From NCBI GenBank assembly GCA_036556965.1, contig DATBIO010000068.1, forward strand, positions 1 to 40,747: a DNA stretch of 40,747 nucleotides, read 5' to 3'. Positions 30,846-40,747 of this stretch are shown in pieces (the stretch's first letter is position 1; each line of letters starts with the position of its first letter). This DNA is from DATBIO01 sp036556965. GTDB taxonomy: Bacteria > Acidobacteriota > Vicinamibacteria > Fen-336. A program made the position numbers and the translations under genes. Below the pieces are notes generated by a model that had not been told where the DNA came from, ran no database searches, and saw nothing but the letters and a program-made list of their open reading frames with translations.

Positions 30846-31541
30846 ATGAACCCAAGGAACGTGAGCGAAGAGCTGAAGGAGCTGCTGTGCCAGGCGCTGG
30901 AGACGGAGCGCGGCGGGGTCGAGGTCTACGAGCAGGCCGTGCGCTGCGCCGTGAACGAGGACCTCAAGGAGGAGTGGCAGGAGTACCTGGAGCAGACCCG
31001 CCGGCACGTGCAGGTCCTGGAAGGCGTCTTCGCCGACCTCGGCCTCGACCCGGAGACCGAGACGCCGGGCCGCGACATCGTGAAGGCCAAGGGCCAGGCC
31101 CTGGTCCGCGCCATGGACGACGCGCTCTCCGCCGGGGAGCCGGAGGCCGCCCAGCTCGTGGCCTGCGAGTGCGTGGTGGACGCCGAGACCAAGGACCACC
31201 TCAACTGGGAGCTGATCGGCGAGATGGCCAAGTCCGCGGGCGGCGACGCCGGCCGCGTCCTCAAGAAGGCGCACGACGAGGTCGAGGAGGAGGAGGACGA
31301 GCACCTGTACCACACGCAGGGCTGGTGCCGCGAGCTGTGGCTGGAGTCGCTGGGCCGGCCGGCGGTGCTGCCCCCGCCCGAGGAGCGCAAGGACGTCAAG
31401 ACCGCCATCGGCGCCGCGCGCGCCAAGCAGGCTCGGCGCCCGATGCCCAAGGGGCGGGCGGCACAGCGGGGAAACGGCCGTCCGAAGGCCCGCAAGCCGG
31501 CGGCGGGCCGGTCCGCGCGATCGCGCAGCGCGCGGCCCTGA
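30846..31541 (+). CDS. Ferritin-like domain protein
   Basis: A 231-residue protein whose first ~160 residues form the four-helix pattern of ferritin-like proteins. Candidate iron ligands are in ALETERGGVEVYEQAVRCAV, EYLEQTRRHVQVLEGVF, CECVVDAETKDHLNWELIG and EVEEEEDEHLYHTQGWCREL. The last ~60 residues are Lys/Arg/Ala/Pro-rich. The substrate could be iron storage, peroxide removal or a metal centre of unknown use. ATG 30846 is preferred over the earlier in-frame ATG because GGGAGGGG precedes it. It is divergent from the gas vesicle operon, so the two may share control in the 176-base spacer. Confidence 0.8.
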   Translation: MNPRNVSEELKELLCQALETERGGVEVYEQAVRCAVNEDLKEEWQEYLEQTRRHVQVLEGVFADLGLDPETETPGRDIVKAKGQALVRAMDDALSAGEPEAAQLVACECVVDAETKDHLNWELIGEMAKSAGGDAGRVLKKAHDEVEEEEDEHLYHTQGWCRELWLESLGRPAVLPPPEERKDVKTAIGAARAKQARRPMPKGRAAQRGNGRPKARKPAAGRSARSRSARP

Positions 31542-31587
31542 GCGGGGCGTGGACGGCGGCGCGCGCGCCGCCGTCCCCGCGGCTCAG
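31538..31587. terminator. Long near-perfect palindrome spanning two convergent stop codons
   Basis: A 26-bp perfect palindrome lies at 31551-31576, flanked by CTGAGC (31538-31543) and GCTCAG (31582-31587), which also pair. The ferritin-like stop (31539-31541) is in the left outer arm and the PilZ stop (31584-31586, minus) in the right outer arm. Likely a bidirectional 3' end structure; no T-tract. Confidence 0.6.
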
Positions 31588-32012
31588 GTGGACGCTTCGG
31601 TCCGGTCCGGGCGCGGCGGCGACGGCGCGGCCTCGCTCCGGTCCGGGCGCGGTGCGGCGGGCCCGGCCACGCGGGCCAGCTCGTCCAGATAGCGCTCCAG
31701 GGCCGCGCGGTCGCGTGGCGACAGGTCCAGGAACCGGATGCCGGAGCCCGCCACCAGGTGGGTGGTGCCTTTGGCCATGTCGTAGTTCCAGACGACACGC
31801 CCGTGGACCGCGATGGGAGGGTCCGCCCCGGGGATATGGAGCCGGAGCTCCACCTCGGAGTTGATCGGCAACGGATGCGCGCTGCGGATGAAGAGGCCCC
31901 CGCGGCTGATGTTCGTCACCTGGTTGGCGACGAACATCTCGCGTGTGGCGCAGTCCACCTCGATGTCCACCTCGAAACGCGGTCCCCGCACGGGACTGGG
32001 TTGCCCGCTCAT
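31584..32012 (-). CDS. PilZ domain protein (myxobacterial type)
   Basis: A 142-residue protein with one PilZ-like domain at about residues 10-110. The segment FVANQVTNISRGGLFIRSAH carries the NxSxGG motif, and VELRLHIPG and IAVHGRVVWNYDMAKGTTHL match the family that is expanded in Myxococcus. The arginine pair normally in the RxxxR c-di-GMP motif is not in standard spacing (RGPR at residues 9-12), so ligand binding is uncertain. The tail repeats PRPDRSEA/PRPDRTEA. ATG 32012 follows GGGAGG. It has its own near-consensus promoter, unlike most genes here. Confidence 0.85.
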   Translation of the reverse strand: MSGQPSPVRGPRFEVDIEVDCATREMFVANQVTNISRGGLFIRSAHPLPINSEVELRLHIPGADPPIAVHGRVVWNYDMAKGTTHLVAGSGIRFLDLSPRDRAALERYLDELARVAGPAAPRPDRSEAAPSPPRPDRTEAST

Positions 32013-32035
32013 TTGGCATCTCCCTCCCGCCGCGG

Positions 32036-32064
32036 ACTATACGATTATTGTATACCCATGTCAA
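32036..32064 (-). promoter_or_regulatory. Near-consensus sigma-70 promoter of the PilZ gene
   Basis: On the minus strand TTGACA (32059-32064) is separated by 17 bases from TATAGT (32036-32041), 24 bases before the ATG. This is one base from the full housekeeping consensus and the strongest promoter in the window. The -35 lies inside the last codons of the upstream kinase gene. Confidence 0.8.
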
Positions 32065-35000
32065 TCCCTGGGACAGCGATCTGTGTCAGCAGCGCCTGCA
32101 GGGCGGCCGGCTCCACCGGCTTCAGGACGTGGTGGTCGAAGCCGGCGGCGGCCGAGCGCGCGCGGTCGGCATCCTGGCCCCATCCCGTGAGGGCGACGAG
32201 CACCATCCCGCGGCCCCAGGCCTCCGTGCGGATCCGCGCCGCCACCTCGTACCCGTTGAGGACGGGCATGCCGATGTCGAGCAGCGCCACCTCGGGGCGG
32301 AACTCGCCCGCCGCGGCCAGGGCCGCCCGGCCGTCGTGGACGGTGCGCACGACGTGGCCGGAGCTGCGCAGCAGCATCTCCAACCCCTCCGCCGCGTCCT
32401 CGTTGTCGTCGGCCACCAGGATGCGGAGCCCCCCCGCGGCCATGGACCACGCCGACTCCGCGGCCTCCGCAGGCGGCGCCGACCACTCCTCGGCGGCGAG
32501 GGGAAGGCGCACGGTGAACTCGCTGCCCTGCCCCGCCCCCTCGCTCCGCGCCTCGATCCGGCCGCCGTGCATCTCGGCCAGGCGCCGGGCCAGGGTGAGC
32601 CCGATGCCGAGGCCTCCGCGGCTCCGCTCCAGCGACCGGTCCGCCTGCGTGAACATCTCGAAGACGCGCGGCAGCAGGTCGGGAGGGATGCCCACGCCGT
32701 TGTCGCGCACGCGGATCACCGCCTCGCCGGCTTCCCGCGCCGCGTCGAGGGTGAGGCGGCCCCCTCGCGGCGTGTACTTGGCCGCGTTGTCGAGGAGGTT
32801 GGAGAGGATCTGGGCCACCCGCGTCAGGTCGGCGTCCAGGTAGAGCGGGTCCTCCGGCAGCGAGACGAGCAGGGCGTGGCCGAAACGCTCGACCGTGGGG
32901 CGGATCGTCTCCACCGCGGCCTGGACCACGGTGGCCAGGTTGGTCCGCTCGCGCCGCAGCTCCAGCTTGTCGGTGGTGATGCGGCTGACGTCGAGCAGGT
33001 CGTCGATGAGGCGGGCCATGCGCGCGCTCTGGCGCGCGACGATGTCACGCGCGCGCTGCCCCTGGGCCTCGGTGACGCCGCGCAGGCGGAGGACCTCCGC
33101 CGCCGTGCGGATGGGAGCGAGCGGGTTCCGGAGCTCGTGGGCCAGCGTGGCCAGGAACTCGTCCTTGCGCCGGTCGGCCTCCCGCTGGGCGGCCTGGAGC
33201 TCCTTCAGCTCGTGGATGTCGGTGGTGGCGCCAAACCAGCCCTCCACCCGTCCCCCGGCGTCGCGCCGCGGCGAGGCGCGGGTGACGAACCAGCGGTAGG
33301 TCCCGTCCGCCCTGCGGTTGCGTACCTCGATCTCGTAGTCGCTGCCCTCGGCCAGCGCCCGCTGCCACTCCGCCACGCACCGCTCGTAGTCGTCGGGGTG
33401 CACCACCCGCTCCGCCCACCCGCGCGCGTTCTCCTCCGGGGTCAGCCCCGTGTACGCGTACCAGCGCGGGCTCGCGTAGGTGATGCGCCCCTCGGCGTCC
33501 GCCGTCCAGATGATGGTGGGAGCGGCGTCGGCCATGGCGCGGAAGAGGCCCTCCCGCTCGCGCGCCGCGCGCTCCGATTCGGCGCGGGCGCGCGCGGCGT
33601 CCACCTGGGCGGCGATGCGCGCCAGGAGGACCCGGGCGCTGAACGGCTTGACCAGGTAGTCGTCGGCGCCCGCCTCCAGGGCCTCCGCGCGCGCCTCCTC
33701 GCCCGCGCGCGCGGAGAGCAGCACCACGGGCAGCGCGCGCGTGCGCTCGTCCTCCCGCAGCGCGCGCAGGAGCCCGAACCCGTCCAGGCCCGGCATCATC
33801 ACGTCCGCCAGCACCAGCGCGGGCGGCTCCTGCCGCGCCGCCTCCAGGGCGGCGCGGCCGTCGGGGAAGGCGGCCACCTCGTAGCGGTCGGCGAGCAGCC
33901 GCCGGACGTAGGCGCGCATGTCCGCGTTGTCGTCGGCCCAGATCACGCGCGGGCGCACGAACTCCCCCGCCTCGGCGGCGTCGCGCGCGGATGCCGCCGC
34001 ATCCGGCAGCCAGCCCAGCGCCTCGTCCACGTAGAGGTCCGCTCCGGCCGGGCCCGGAGGACGCGGCGGCCCGCCCCCCGCCACGCGCTCGGCGGGCAGG
34101 TGCGCGTGGCCGGCCCGGATGGCGACGCGGAACGACGTGCCGCGCCCCTCCTCGCTCTCCACCTCCACCTCGCCCCCGTGGAGGCGCACCAGCTCCTGCA
34201 CGAGGGCCAGCCCGATGCCCGCGCCCTCGTGCGAGCGGGACTTCGCGGTCTTGACGCGGTGGAAGCGCTCGAAGACGTGAGGCAGCTCCTGCGGAGGTAT
34301 GCCCACGCCGGTGTCGGACACGTGGAGGACGGCGCCCTCGCCGTCGCCGCGCAGGGACACGCGGATGCCGCCCGCGAAGGTGTGCTTGAAGGCGTTGGAG
34401 AGGAGGTTGAGCACGACCTTCTCCCACATGTCGCGGTCCACGTGGAAGGGCGCGGGCAGCGGCGGGCAGTCCACCTCGAAAGCCAGCCCCGCCTTCTCCA
34501 CCGCGGAGCGGAACACGCTGGCCAGCTCGGCGGTGTAGGCGGCCAGGTCGGTGGGCTCGTAGCGGGCCTCCAGGCGTCCGGCCTCGATGCGCGAGAAGTC
34601 GAGCAGGGTGTTGACGAGCCGGAGCAGGCGACGCGCGTTCCGGTGCACGGCCTCCAGGCGCTCGCGGCCCTCCGCCGCCAGCGGCCCCGCCCGCTCCGCC
34701 AGTTCCTCCTCGAGGGGCGCGAGGATCAGCGTCAGCGGCGTCCGGAACTCGTGGCTGACGTTGGAGAAGAAGGCGGTCTTGGCGCGGTCGATCTCCGCCA
34801 GGCGCTCGGCGCGCAGGCGCTGCTCCTCGTAGGCCAGGGCGTTGCGGATGGCGGTGACCACCTGCGCGGCCGCCAGCTCGAAGAAGGACCGGTAGCCTTC
34901 GTCCAGGGCGCGGTGGGGGCTGCAGCCGGCCACGAGGACGCCGAAGGCGCGCGGCTGGTCGGGCGCGGCGATGGGCAGGGCGATGGCGCACTCGGGCGCT

Positions 35001-35839
35001 TCCTGCCAGCTCCCGGTGGGCAGGGTCGCGAACCGCTCGCGCAGGCCGCCGACGACCTCCGGCGCTCCCCCCCCCAGGACGCGTCCCAGCGGCCACGCGC
35101 CGTCGCCCGCGGGAGCGCGCAGGTCGATGACGGGGGGGTTGGCGGGTCCGGAGAGCTCGCCGAAGCCGCACGAGGCGGCGAGGCGCGCGCTGCCCCCGTC
35201 CGCGTCGACCAGGTAGAAGAGGGCGAAGGGAACGTCGGCCGCGTTCTCGTCGAAGGTGGCCGCGGCCGTCCGGCAGGCCTGCTCGGCGCAGTCGGCCTTC
35301 GCGGCGCGGGCGGCCAGGTCGCGGAGGGTCCTCAGCTGGCGCTGCCCGAAGACCTGCTCGGTGGTCTCGGCGACGGTGGCCAGCACCCCGCCCACGCCGG
35401 TGGGGAGGACGCTCTCGTCGGGCACCGGGCTGTAGGCGACCTTGAAGTGCGTCTCCTCCAGGAAGCCCTTGCGGTTGATGAGCAGGGCGAGGTCGTCGCT
35501 CCACGTCGCGGACTGGCCGGAGAACGGGGCCTCCACCATGGGACCGATGACGTGCCAGATCTCGGCCCAGCACTCGCGGGCGGGCTGTCCCATGGCCCCC
35601 GGGTGCTTCGCCCCCGGGATGGGATGGTAGGCGTCGTTGTAGAACTGGACGAAGCTCGGTCCCCACCAGAGGAGCATCGGGAACCGGCTGCGCAGGAGGA
35701 GCCCGACGGTGGTGCGCAGCGCGGACGGCCAGGCGGACATCGGCCCCAGCGGCGTGCGCGACCAGTCGATGGAGCGGATGAGCTCGGCCATCTCGCCGCC
35801 GCCGGCGAGCCAGTCGTGGACGGAAGCGGTTGAGCTCAC
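32045..35839 (-). CDS. Large double hybrid sensor histidine kinase
   Basis: A 1264-residue soluble protein with two complete kinase cores. In order: a PAS-like N-terminus (~20-145, with RSIDWSRTPLGPMSAWPSAL), GAF (~155-330), HisKA with SHEFRTPLTLIL (His ~362), HATPase (~460-575, DTGVGI, GAGIGLAL), receiver 1 (~630-750, Asp ~680 in DVMMPGLDG), PAS (~765-890), a second HisKA with LAHELRNPLAPI (His ~901), a second HATPase (DNGVGI, GLGIGLTLARRLAE), and receiver 2 (~1138-1255, LLDIGMPVLNG). The start is GTG 35839, with TGC-TAGGTT upstream and no ribosome site. No DNA-binding output is present, so signals pass to other proteins. PilZ is downstream but separately promoted. Confidence 0.93.
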   Translation of the reverse strand: MSSTASVHDWLAGGGEMAELIRSIDWSRTPLGPMSAWPSALRTTVGLLLRSRFPMLLWWGPSFVQFYNDAYHPIPGAKHPGAMGQPARECWAEIWHVIGPMVEAPFSGQSATWSDDLALLINRKGFLEETHFKVAYSPVPDESVLPTGVGGVLATVAETTEQVFGQRQLRTLRDLAARAAKADCAEQACRTAAATFDENAADVPFALFYLVDADGGSARLAASCGFGELSGPANPPVIDLRAPAGDGAWPLGRVLGGGAPEVVGGLRERFATLPTGSWQEAPECAIALPIAAPDQPRAFGVLVAGCSPHRALDEGYRSFFELAAAQVVTAIRNALAYEEQRLRAERLAEIDRAKTAFFSNVSHEFRTPLTLILAPLEEELAERAGPLAAEGRERLEAVHRNARRLLRLVNTLLDFSRIEAGRLEARYEPTDLAAYTAELASVFRSAVEKAGLAFEVDCPPLPAPFHVDRDMWEKVVLNLLSNAFKHTFAGGIRVSLRGDGEGAVLHVSDTGVGIPPQELPHVFERFHRVKTAKSRSHEGAGIGLALVQELVRLHGGEVEVESEEGRGTSFRVAIRAGHAHLPAERVAGGGPPRPPGPAGADLYVDEALGWLPDAAASARDAAEAGEFVRPRVIWADDNADMRAYVRRLLADRYEVAAFPDGRAALEAARQEPPALVLADVMMPGLDGFGLLRALREDERTRALPVVLLSARAGEEARAEALEAGADDYLVKPFSARVLLARIAAQVDAARARAESERAAREREGLFRAMADAAPTIIWTADAEGRITYASPRWYAYTGLTPEENARGWAERVVHPDDYERCVAEWQRALAEGSDYEIEVRNRRADGTYRWFVTRASPRRDAGGRVEGWFGATTDIHELKELQAAQREADRRKDEFLATLAHELRNPLAPIRTAAEVLRLRGVTEAQGQRARDIVARQSARMARLIDDLLDVSRITTDKLELRRERTNLATVVQAAVETIRPTVERFGHALLVSLPEDPLYLDADLTRVAQILSNLLDNAAKYTPRGGRLTLDAAREAGEAVIRVRDNGVGIPPDLLPRVFEMFTQADRSLERSRGGLGIGLTLARRLAEMHGGRIEARSEGAGQGSEFTVRLPLAAEEWSAPPAEAAESAWSMAAGGLRILVADDNEDAAEGLEMLLRSSGHVVRTVHDGRAALAAAGEFRPEVALLDIGMPVLNGYEVAARIRTEAWGRGMVLVALTGWGQDADRARSAAAGFDHHVLKPVEPAALQALLTQIAVPGIDMGIQ

Positions 35840-35854
35840 GGATGCGCTGCGGAA

Positions 35855-35863
35855 AACCTAGCA
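35855..35863 (-). promoter_or_regulatory. Extended -10 element TGC-TAGGTT for the hybrid kinase gene
   Basis: On the minus strand TGCTAGGTT ends 15 bases before the GTG at 35839, giving a leader of about nine bases without a ribosome binding site. Confidence 0.4.
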
Positions 35864-35966
35864 CGCGCGGCGCCGCGGGGGCGGGCCCGGCGCAAAAACC
35901 GCGTGCGCGCCCGGCGGGCGGAAGCCGTGTGGTACGGTGGAGACAACCGCTGGCGGCGAGGGTCCC

Positions 35967-36284
35967 ATGGGTTCCTGGTGGATGACGGTCGGAAAGCTCG
36001 ATCACGAGGTGGAGGCGCTCACCCTCCAGCTCCAGCCGCTCGTCTCGCACCCCCGCCTGGGCCGGTGCACGACCGTGCTGTGGGCGGGCGCCGCCCTCGT
36101 CCACGCCCGCGTGGCCGTGCGCCGCGCCGCGGGGGGAGCGGCCTGGGGGTGGGGGGAGACCGACGAGCGCCTTCTCGCCGCCGCCGCCTCCTCCGTGGCG
36201 CACGCCGCCACGTCCCTGGGCGAGGCCCTCGGCCTCGCGCGGCCGCCGCGCCCCACGCCCCGCGCGACCTCCCGCTCCGCCTGA
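35967..36284 (+). CDS. Small protein of unknown function
   Basis: A 105-residue protein I do not recognise. It starts MGSWWMTVGKLDHEVEALTL and contains LHPLV-like and CTTVLWAGAALVHARVAVRR stretches, with Trp-rich spots (AAWGWGETDERLL) and a helical AAAASSVAHAATSLGEALGL region before a Pro/Arg-rich end. It has one weakly hydrophobic segment (about residues 35-50) but no clear signal peptide. ATG 35967 follows GAGGG; another ATG at 35982 could serve. TACGGT at 35933 may be its -10. It is 37 bases before the DUF2071 gene in the same direction. Confidence 0.5.
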   Translation: MGSWWMTVGKLDHEVEALTLQLQPLVSHPRLGRCTTVLWAGAALVHARVAVRRAAGGAAWGWGETDERLLAAAASSVAHAATSLGEALGLARPPRPTPRATSRSA

Positions 36285-36321
36285 AGGGGAGGGTCGCGCC
36301 CCAGGGCGCGCCGCCACGCCG

Positions 36322-37062
36322 ATGGTCGACGTCATCCGACAGCGCTGGGAGCACCTGCTCTTCCTGCACTGGACGGCCGACGCGGAGGAGATCCGGCGCC
36401 TCCTCCCGCCGGGGCTGGAGGTGGACACGTTCCACGGCCGCGCGTATGCCGCGGTCGTGCCCTTCGACGTGCCGGAGAACCGGCTGGCCTTCCTGCCCCC
36501 CGTCCCGTTCACGGGCGCGTACCACGAGGTCAACGCGCGCACCTACGTACGCGGGCCGGACGGGACCCCCGGCGTGTGGTTCCTGAGCCTGGACGCGTCC
36601 TCCGCCCTCGTCGCCCAGGCCGCCCGCGCGGCCTTCCACCTTCCCTACCACCACGCCGCCATGCGGTTCGCGGTGGCGGAGGAGGAGGCGCCCCCGCCTC
36701 CGCGCCGCTGGATCACCTTCGAGTCCCGCCGCCGCCCCGGCGATCCTCCCGAGTGCGCGGTGCGCTACAGCCCCGGCGGCGTCCCGCGACCCGCCGCGGC
36801 GGGCACGCTGGAGCACTTCCTGGTCGAGCGCTACGTGCTCTTCGCCTGGACGGGAGAGCGCCTCCTCTCCGGCCGCGTCCGCCATCGCCCGTACGAGATC
36901 CAGGGCGCGCGCGTCGAGGGCCTGCAGGAGCGCCTGATCCGCGGCGCCGGCCTCACCCCCCGCGGGGGCGAGCCGCTGGTCCACTACGCGGCGGGGGTCA
37001 CCGTGGACATCGCCTGGCCACGCGCGGCCGGCGCGGCGGCGGCTCCGGCCCCCGGGGCGTAG
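36322..37062 (+). CDS. DUF2071 (YqjF-like) protein
   Basis: A 246-residue protein of the DUF2071/YqjF family. Signatures are QRWEHLLFLHWTADAEEIRR with LLPPGLEVDTFHGRAYAAVV near the N-terminus, PFTGAYHEVNARTYVRGPDG in the middle and a late FLVERYVLFAWTGERLLSGR plus RHRPYEIQGARVEGLQE. The family is widespread and its biochemical role is unknown; the fold is related to acetoacetate decarboxylase-like barrels. ATG 36322 gives the normal N-terminus. It ends PAPGA and is convergent with a membrane histidine kinase gene that also ends in PGA, giving an 11-bp inverted repeat across the gap. Confidence 0.88.
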   Translation: MVDVIRQRWEHLLFLHWTADAEEIRRLLPPGLEVDTFHGRAYAAVVPFDVPENRLAFLPPVPFTGAYHEVNARTYVRGPDGTPGVWFLSLDASSALVAQAARAAFHLPYHHAAMRFAVAEEEAPPPPRRWITFESRRRPGDPPECAVRYSPGGVPRPAAAGTLEHFLVERYVLFAWTGERLLSGRVRHRPYEIQGARVEGLQERLIRGAGLTPRGGEPLVHYAAGVTVDIAWPRAAGAAAAPAPGA

Positions 37063-37105
37063 CTCCCCGGACGGCGCCTCCCGCCTTGACGACCTGCGGC
37101 TTCCC

Positions 37106-37120
<15 letters not shown>
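37048..37120. terminator. Inverted repeat flanking two convergent stop codons
   Basis: GCCCCCGGGGC (37048-37058) is the reverse complement of GCCCCGGGGGC (37110-37120), with a 51-base loop that contains both stop codons. The long loop makes a stable hairpin less certain than at the other convergent junctions, and both arms encode a C-terminal Pro-Gly-Ala. Confidence 0.3.
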
Positions 37121-39541
<2,421 letters not shown>

Positions 39542-39599
39542 GCGGACCCCTCGCCGGCCCCGGAGGGGCGGCGGAGCGTCGGACAATTCGCTCTTCAGA

Positions 39600-39674
39600 T
39601 GGTAGGCCGTGTGGGGATCGAACCCACGACACCCTGCTTAAAAGGCAGGCGCTCTGCCACTGAGCTAACGGCCT
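39600..39674 (-). tRNA. tRNA-Lys (anticodon TTT), CCA encoded
   Basis: Read on the minus strand it folds as a cloverleaf: acceptor AGGCCGT paired with ACGGCCT, D-arm GCTC/GAGC, anticodon stem CTGCC/GGCAG region with loop CTTTTAA (anticodon TTT), and T-arm with GGTTCGATCC. The discriminator is A and the terminal CCA is in the DNA (39600-39602). A -10-like TGC-TAGAAT sits seven bases before the 5' end. The 3' end faces the kinase gene 59 bases away. No flanking repeats mark it as an integration site. Confidence 0.95.
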
Positions 39675-39681
39675 GCGGGCG

Positions 39682-39690
39682 ATTCTAGCA
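39682..39690 (-). promoter_or_regulatory. Extended -10 element TGC-TAGAAT of tRNA-Lys
   Basis: On the minus strand TGCTAGAAT ends seven bases before the mature tRNA 5' end at 39674, the expected place for a stable-RNA promoter. No -35 match is seen at 16-18 bases. It is useful as an anchor for the same motif at protein genes. Confidence 0.55.
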
Positions 39691-39892
39691 CCCTGTTTCA
39701 GGTGTCCCTGGCGGCACGCGAGCCTCCATTCGAGGCCACACCGGGTCACGAGCGCCGTCCCCCGACGGCCGGCCTCCAGCCCCTCGCGAGACTCCTCCCC
39801 CGGCGGTCGACGACTTCGTCCTGCTCTTCGTCGGCCGCAGTCCTTCGGTCCGGGTCCGCGAGTCGTTCCGCATGGGGATGCGGAGCCGTCCG

Positions 39893-40747
39893 TCAGAACC
39901 GGTAGGACAGCTCCGTCTGGAAGTAGTCGTCCCGACGGAGCTCGGCCAGCGGATCGTCGGCCCGCCTGGCGCGGAAGGCACGCGCTTCGACGCCGAGCCT
40001 CCAGTGGCCGCCGATGCGGCGCGAGGCCTCGAGGCTCCAGGCGCTGGCCCGGCTCCCGGGATCGACGATCACGCCGGCCAGCAGCTCGGTGCCATGCGCG
40101 TCGTTGGCGGCCACCCGCACTCCCGCGAAGACGTCGTCCTGCCACGGCGTGGTCGCAAGGCGCCCGCGGTCGTCGTAGAGGTACTCGGCGATCAGGCCCA
40201 GGTCGAAGCCCAGACCGAAGGCGTTGGCCAGCGCGTATTCGAAGCCGGCGGTGGCGGCAACGTGGGGCGTGCCCTGCCCCGTGCGGCGGATCGCCTCGAG
40301 CTTCCACAGCCAGCGCCCCGCCGTCCACTGCGCATCCAGTCCCGCCTGGTGGATGAGGTCGTAGTACGGCACGAGACGGCCCCCGTCGCCGCTCGGCGCC
40401 CACGAGAGGCGCGGCTCCCGGCTGGTGCCGTGGAAGTGGGAAAGGCCGAGATCCAACGCGCCGAACGTCTTCGACCATCGGACGGCGGCGCTGGGACGCC
40501 AGCGGCCGCCTTCGAACACCGAGGCGCGGTCGTCGACGAGCGGGCCGGGCCGCAGCCGGCCCTGGGCGCCCGGGAAGGTGCGCGCGCGCGCCAGGGGCAG
40601 CACGAAGAGGTCGAGCGTGCCCCAGCGGCGCGTCAGCGTCAGGTGTGCCATCGGCTGGCCGAGCTTGTCCTCGCCGTCAGGGTTCTCGACGAGGTCCGTC
40701 TGGTTGACGATGTCGACAAGGTGCTGGGACTCCGTGACTCCCCAGAA
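39893..40747 (-). CDS. Outer-membrane beta-barrel protein, 5' truncated by window edge
   Basis: The frame stays open to the right end of the window, giving the last ~284 residues. The edge reads FWGVTESQHLVDIVNQTDLV then ENPDGEDKLGQPMAHLTL, conserved in a family of uncharacterised outer-membrane proteins. The rest shows alternating hydrophobic and polar strands separated by short turns (GHWRLGVEARAFRARR, WLWKLEAIRR) and ends in ELSYRF, with a terminal Phe typical of barrels inserted by BAM. An internal ATG at 40651 is not the start. The signal peptide should be outside the window. Cargo unknown. The 218 bases between its stop and the tRNA hold no other gene I can support. Confidence 0.8.
   Translation of the reverse strand, partial: FWGVTESQHLVDIVNQTDLVENPDGEDKLGQPMAHLTLTRRWGTLDLFVLPLARARTFPGAQGRLRPGPLVDDRASVFEGGRWRPSAAVRWSKTFGALDLGLSHFHGTSREPRLSWAPSGDGGRLVPYYDLIHQAGLDAQWTAGRWLWKLEAIRRTGQGTPHVAATAGFEYALANAFGLGFDLGLIAEYLYDDRGRLATTPWQDDVFAGVRVAANDAHGTELLAGVIVDPGSRASAWSLEASRRIGGHWRLGVEARAFRARRADDPLAELRRDDYFQTELSYRF

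Noticed and set aside
31943..35833. Plus-strand open frame of about 1300 codons opposite the hybrid kinase
   Set aside because: Same reason: the minus strand encodes a complete kinase with all motifs, and the plus frame has only repetitive antisense composition.
39600..39674. tRNA-Lys as an integration site
   Set aside because: No direct repeat of the tRNA 3' end, integrase or compositional shift is visible within the window.

Overview
The window is very GC-rich bacterial DNA with dense coding, frequent GTG starts (plus a TTG and an apparent CTG start) and many 1- to 4-base gene overlaps. Outer-membrane proteins, an Mla-type lipid transporter and lipoprotein signals point to a diderm (Gram-negative) host. 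A PilZ protein of the type expanded in myxobacteria and a VWFA-related secreted protein of the type common in Acidobacteriota suggest Myxococcota or Acidobacteriota, but I cannot fix the phylum from this window. I see no phage, plasmid or intact insertion sequence and no CRISPR array. The sole hint of mobile-element ancestry is a gene that keeps only the helix-turn-helix part of an IS630-type transposase.

Layout. 1-1.1 kb: the 3' end of a lantibiotic-dehydratase-like gene (SpaB C-terminal type), then an OsmC protein. 1.1-7.6 kb (minus): an overlapping run of a secreted peptidase/beta-propeller/barrel protein, an exported protein of unknown function, a purple-acid-phosphatase-like lipoprotein and thioredoxin 2, then a MATE exporter. 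7.6-10 kb (plus): glycerol kinase overlapping a monoacylglycerol-lipase-like hydrolase. 10-10.24 kb: a hairpin and a 58-bp direct repeat. 10.2-12.8 kb (minus): mlaEFD-like lipid transporter. 12.9-21.9 kb: mixed single genes (HAD phosphatase, sorbosone-dehydrogenase-like protein, truncated transposase-like regulator, hemerythrin and iron-permease-like proteins, VWFA protein, two methyltransferases flanking a glycosyltransferase-like gene, three tiny hydrophilic proteins).

21.9-30.7 kb (minus) is the most distinctive region: an 11-gene gas vesicle operon. From its promoter it reads gvpJ/S-like, gvpA, histidine kinase, single-domain response regulator, gvpF/L, gvpG, tandem ArsA/Get3-like ATPase, gvpF/L, gvpJ-like, gvpF/L, gvpK. 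It has three GvpA/J-type shell proteins, three GvpF/L proteins and no gvpN or gvpC. A two-component pair and a double ATPase sit inside the operon, the ATPase in the same frame directly after the gvpG stop with no ATG, GTG or TTG available.

30.8-40.7 kb: ferritin-like gene divergent from the gas vesicle operon, PilZ gene with a near-consensus promoter, a 1264-residue double hybrid histidine kinase, a small protein and a DUF2071 protein, a membrane histidine kinase, tRNA-Lys(TTT), and the 3' part of an outer-membrane barrel gene.

Two sequence habits recur. Most convergent gene pairs end in inverted repeats that include or lie next to both stop codons. Many genes have a -10-like element, often TGC-TAnnnT, placed 6 to about 20 bases before the start codon, which suggests leaderless or very short-leader transcripts.
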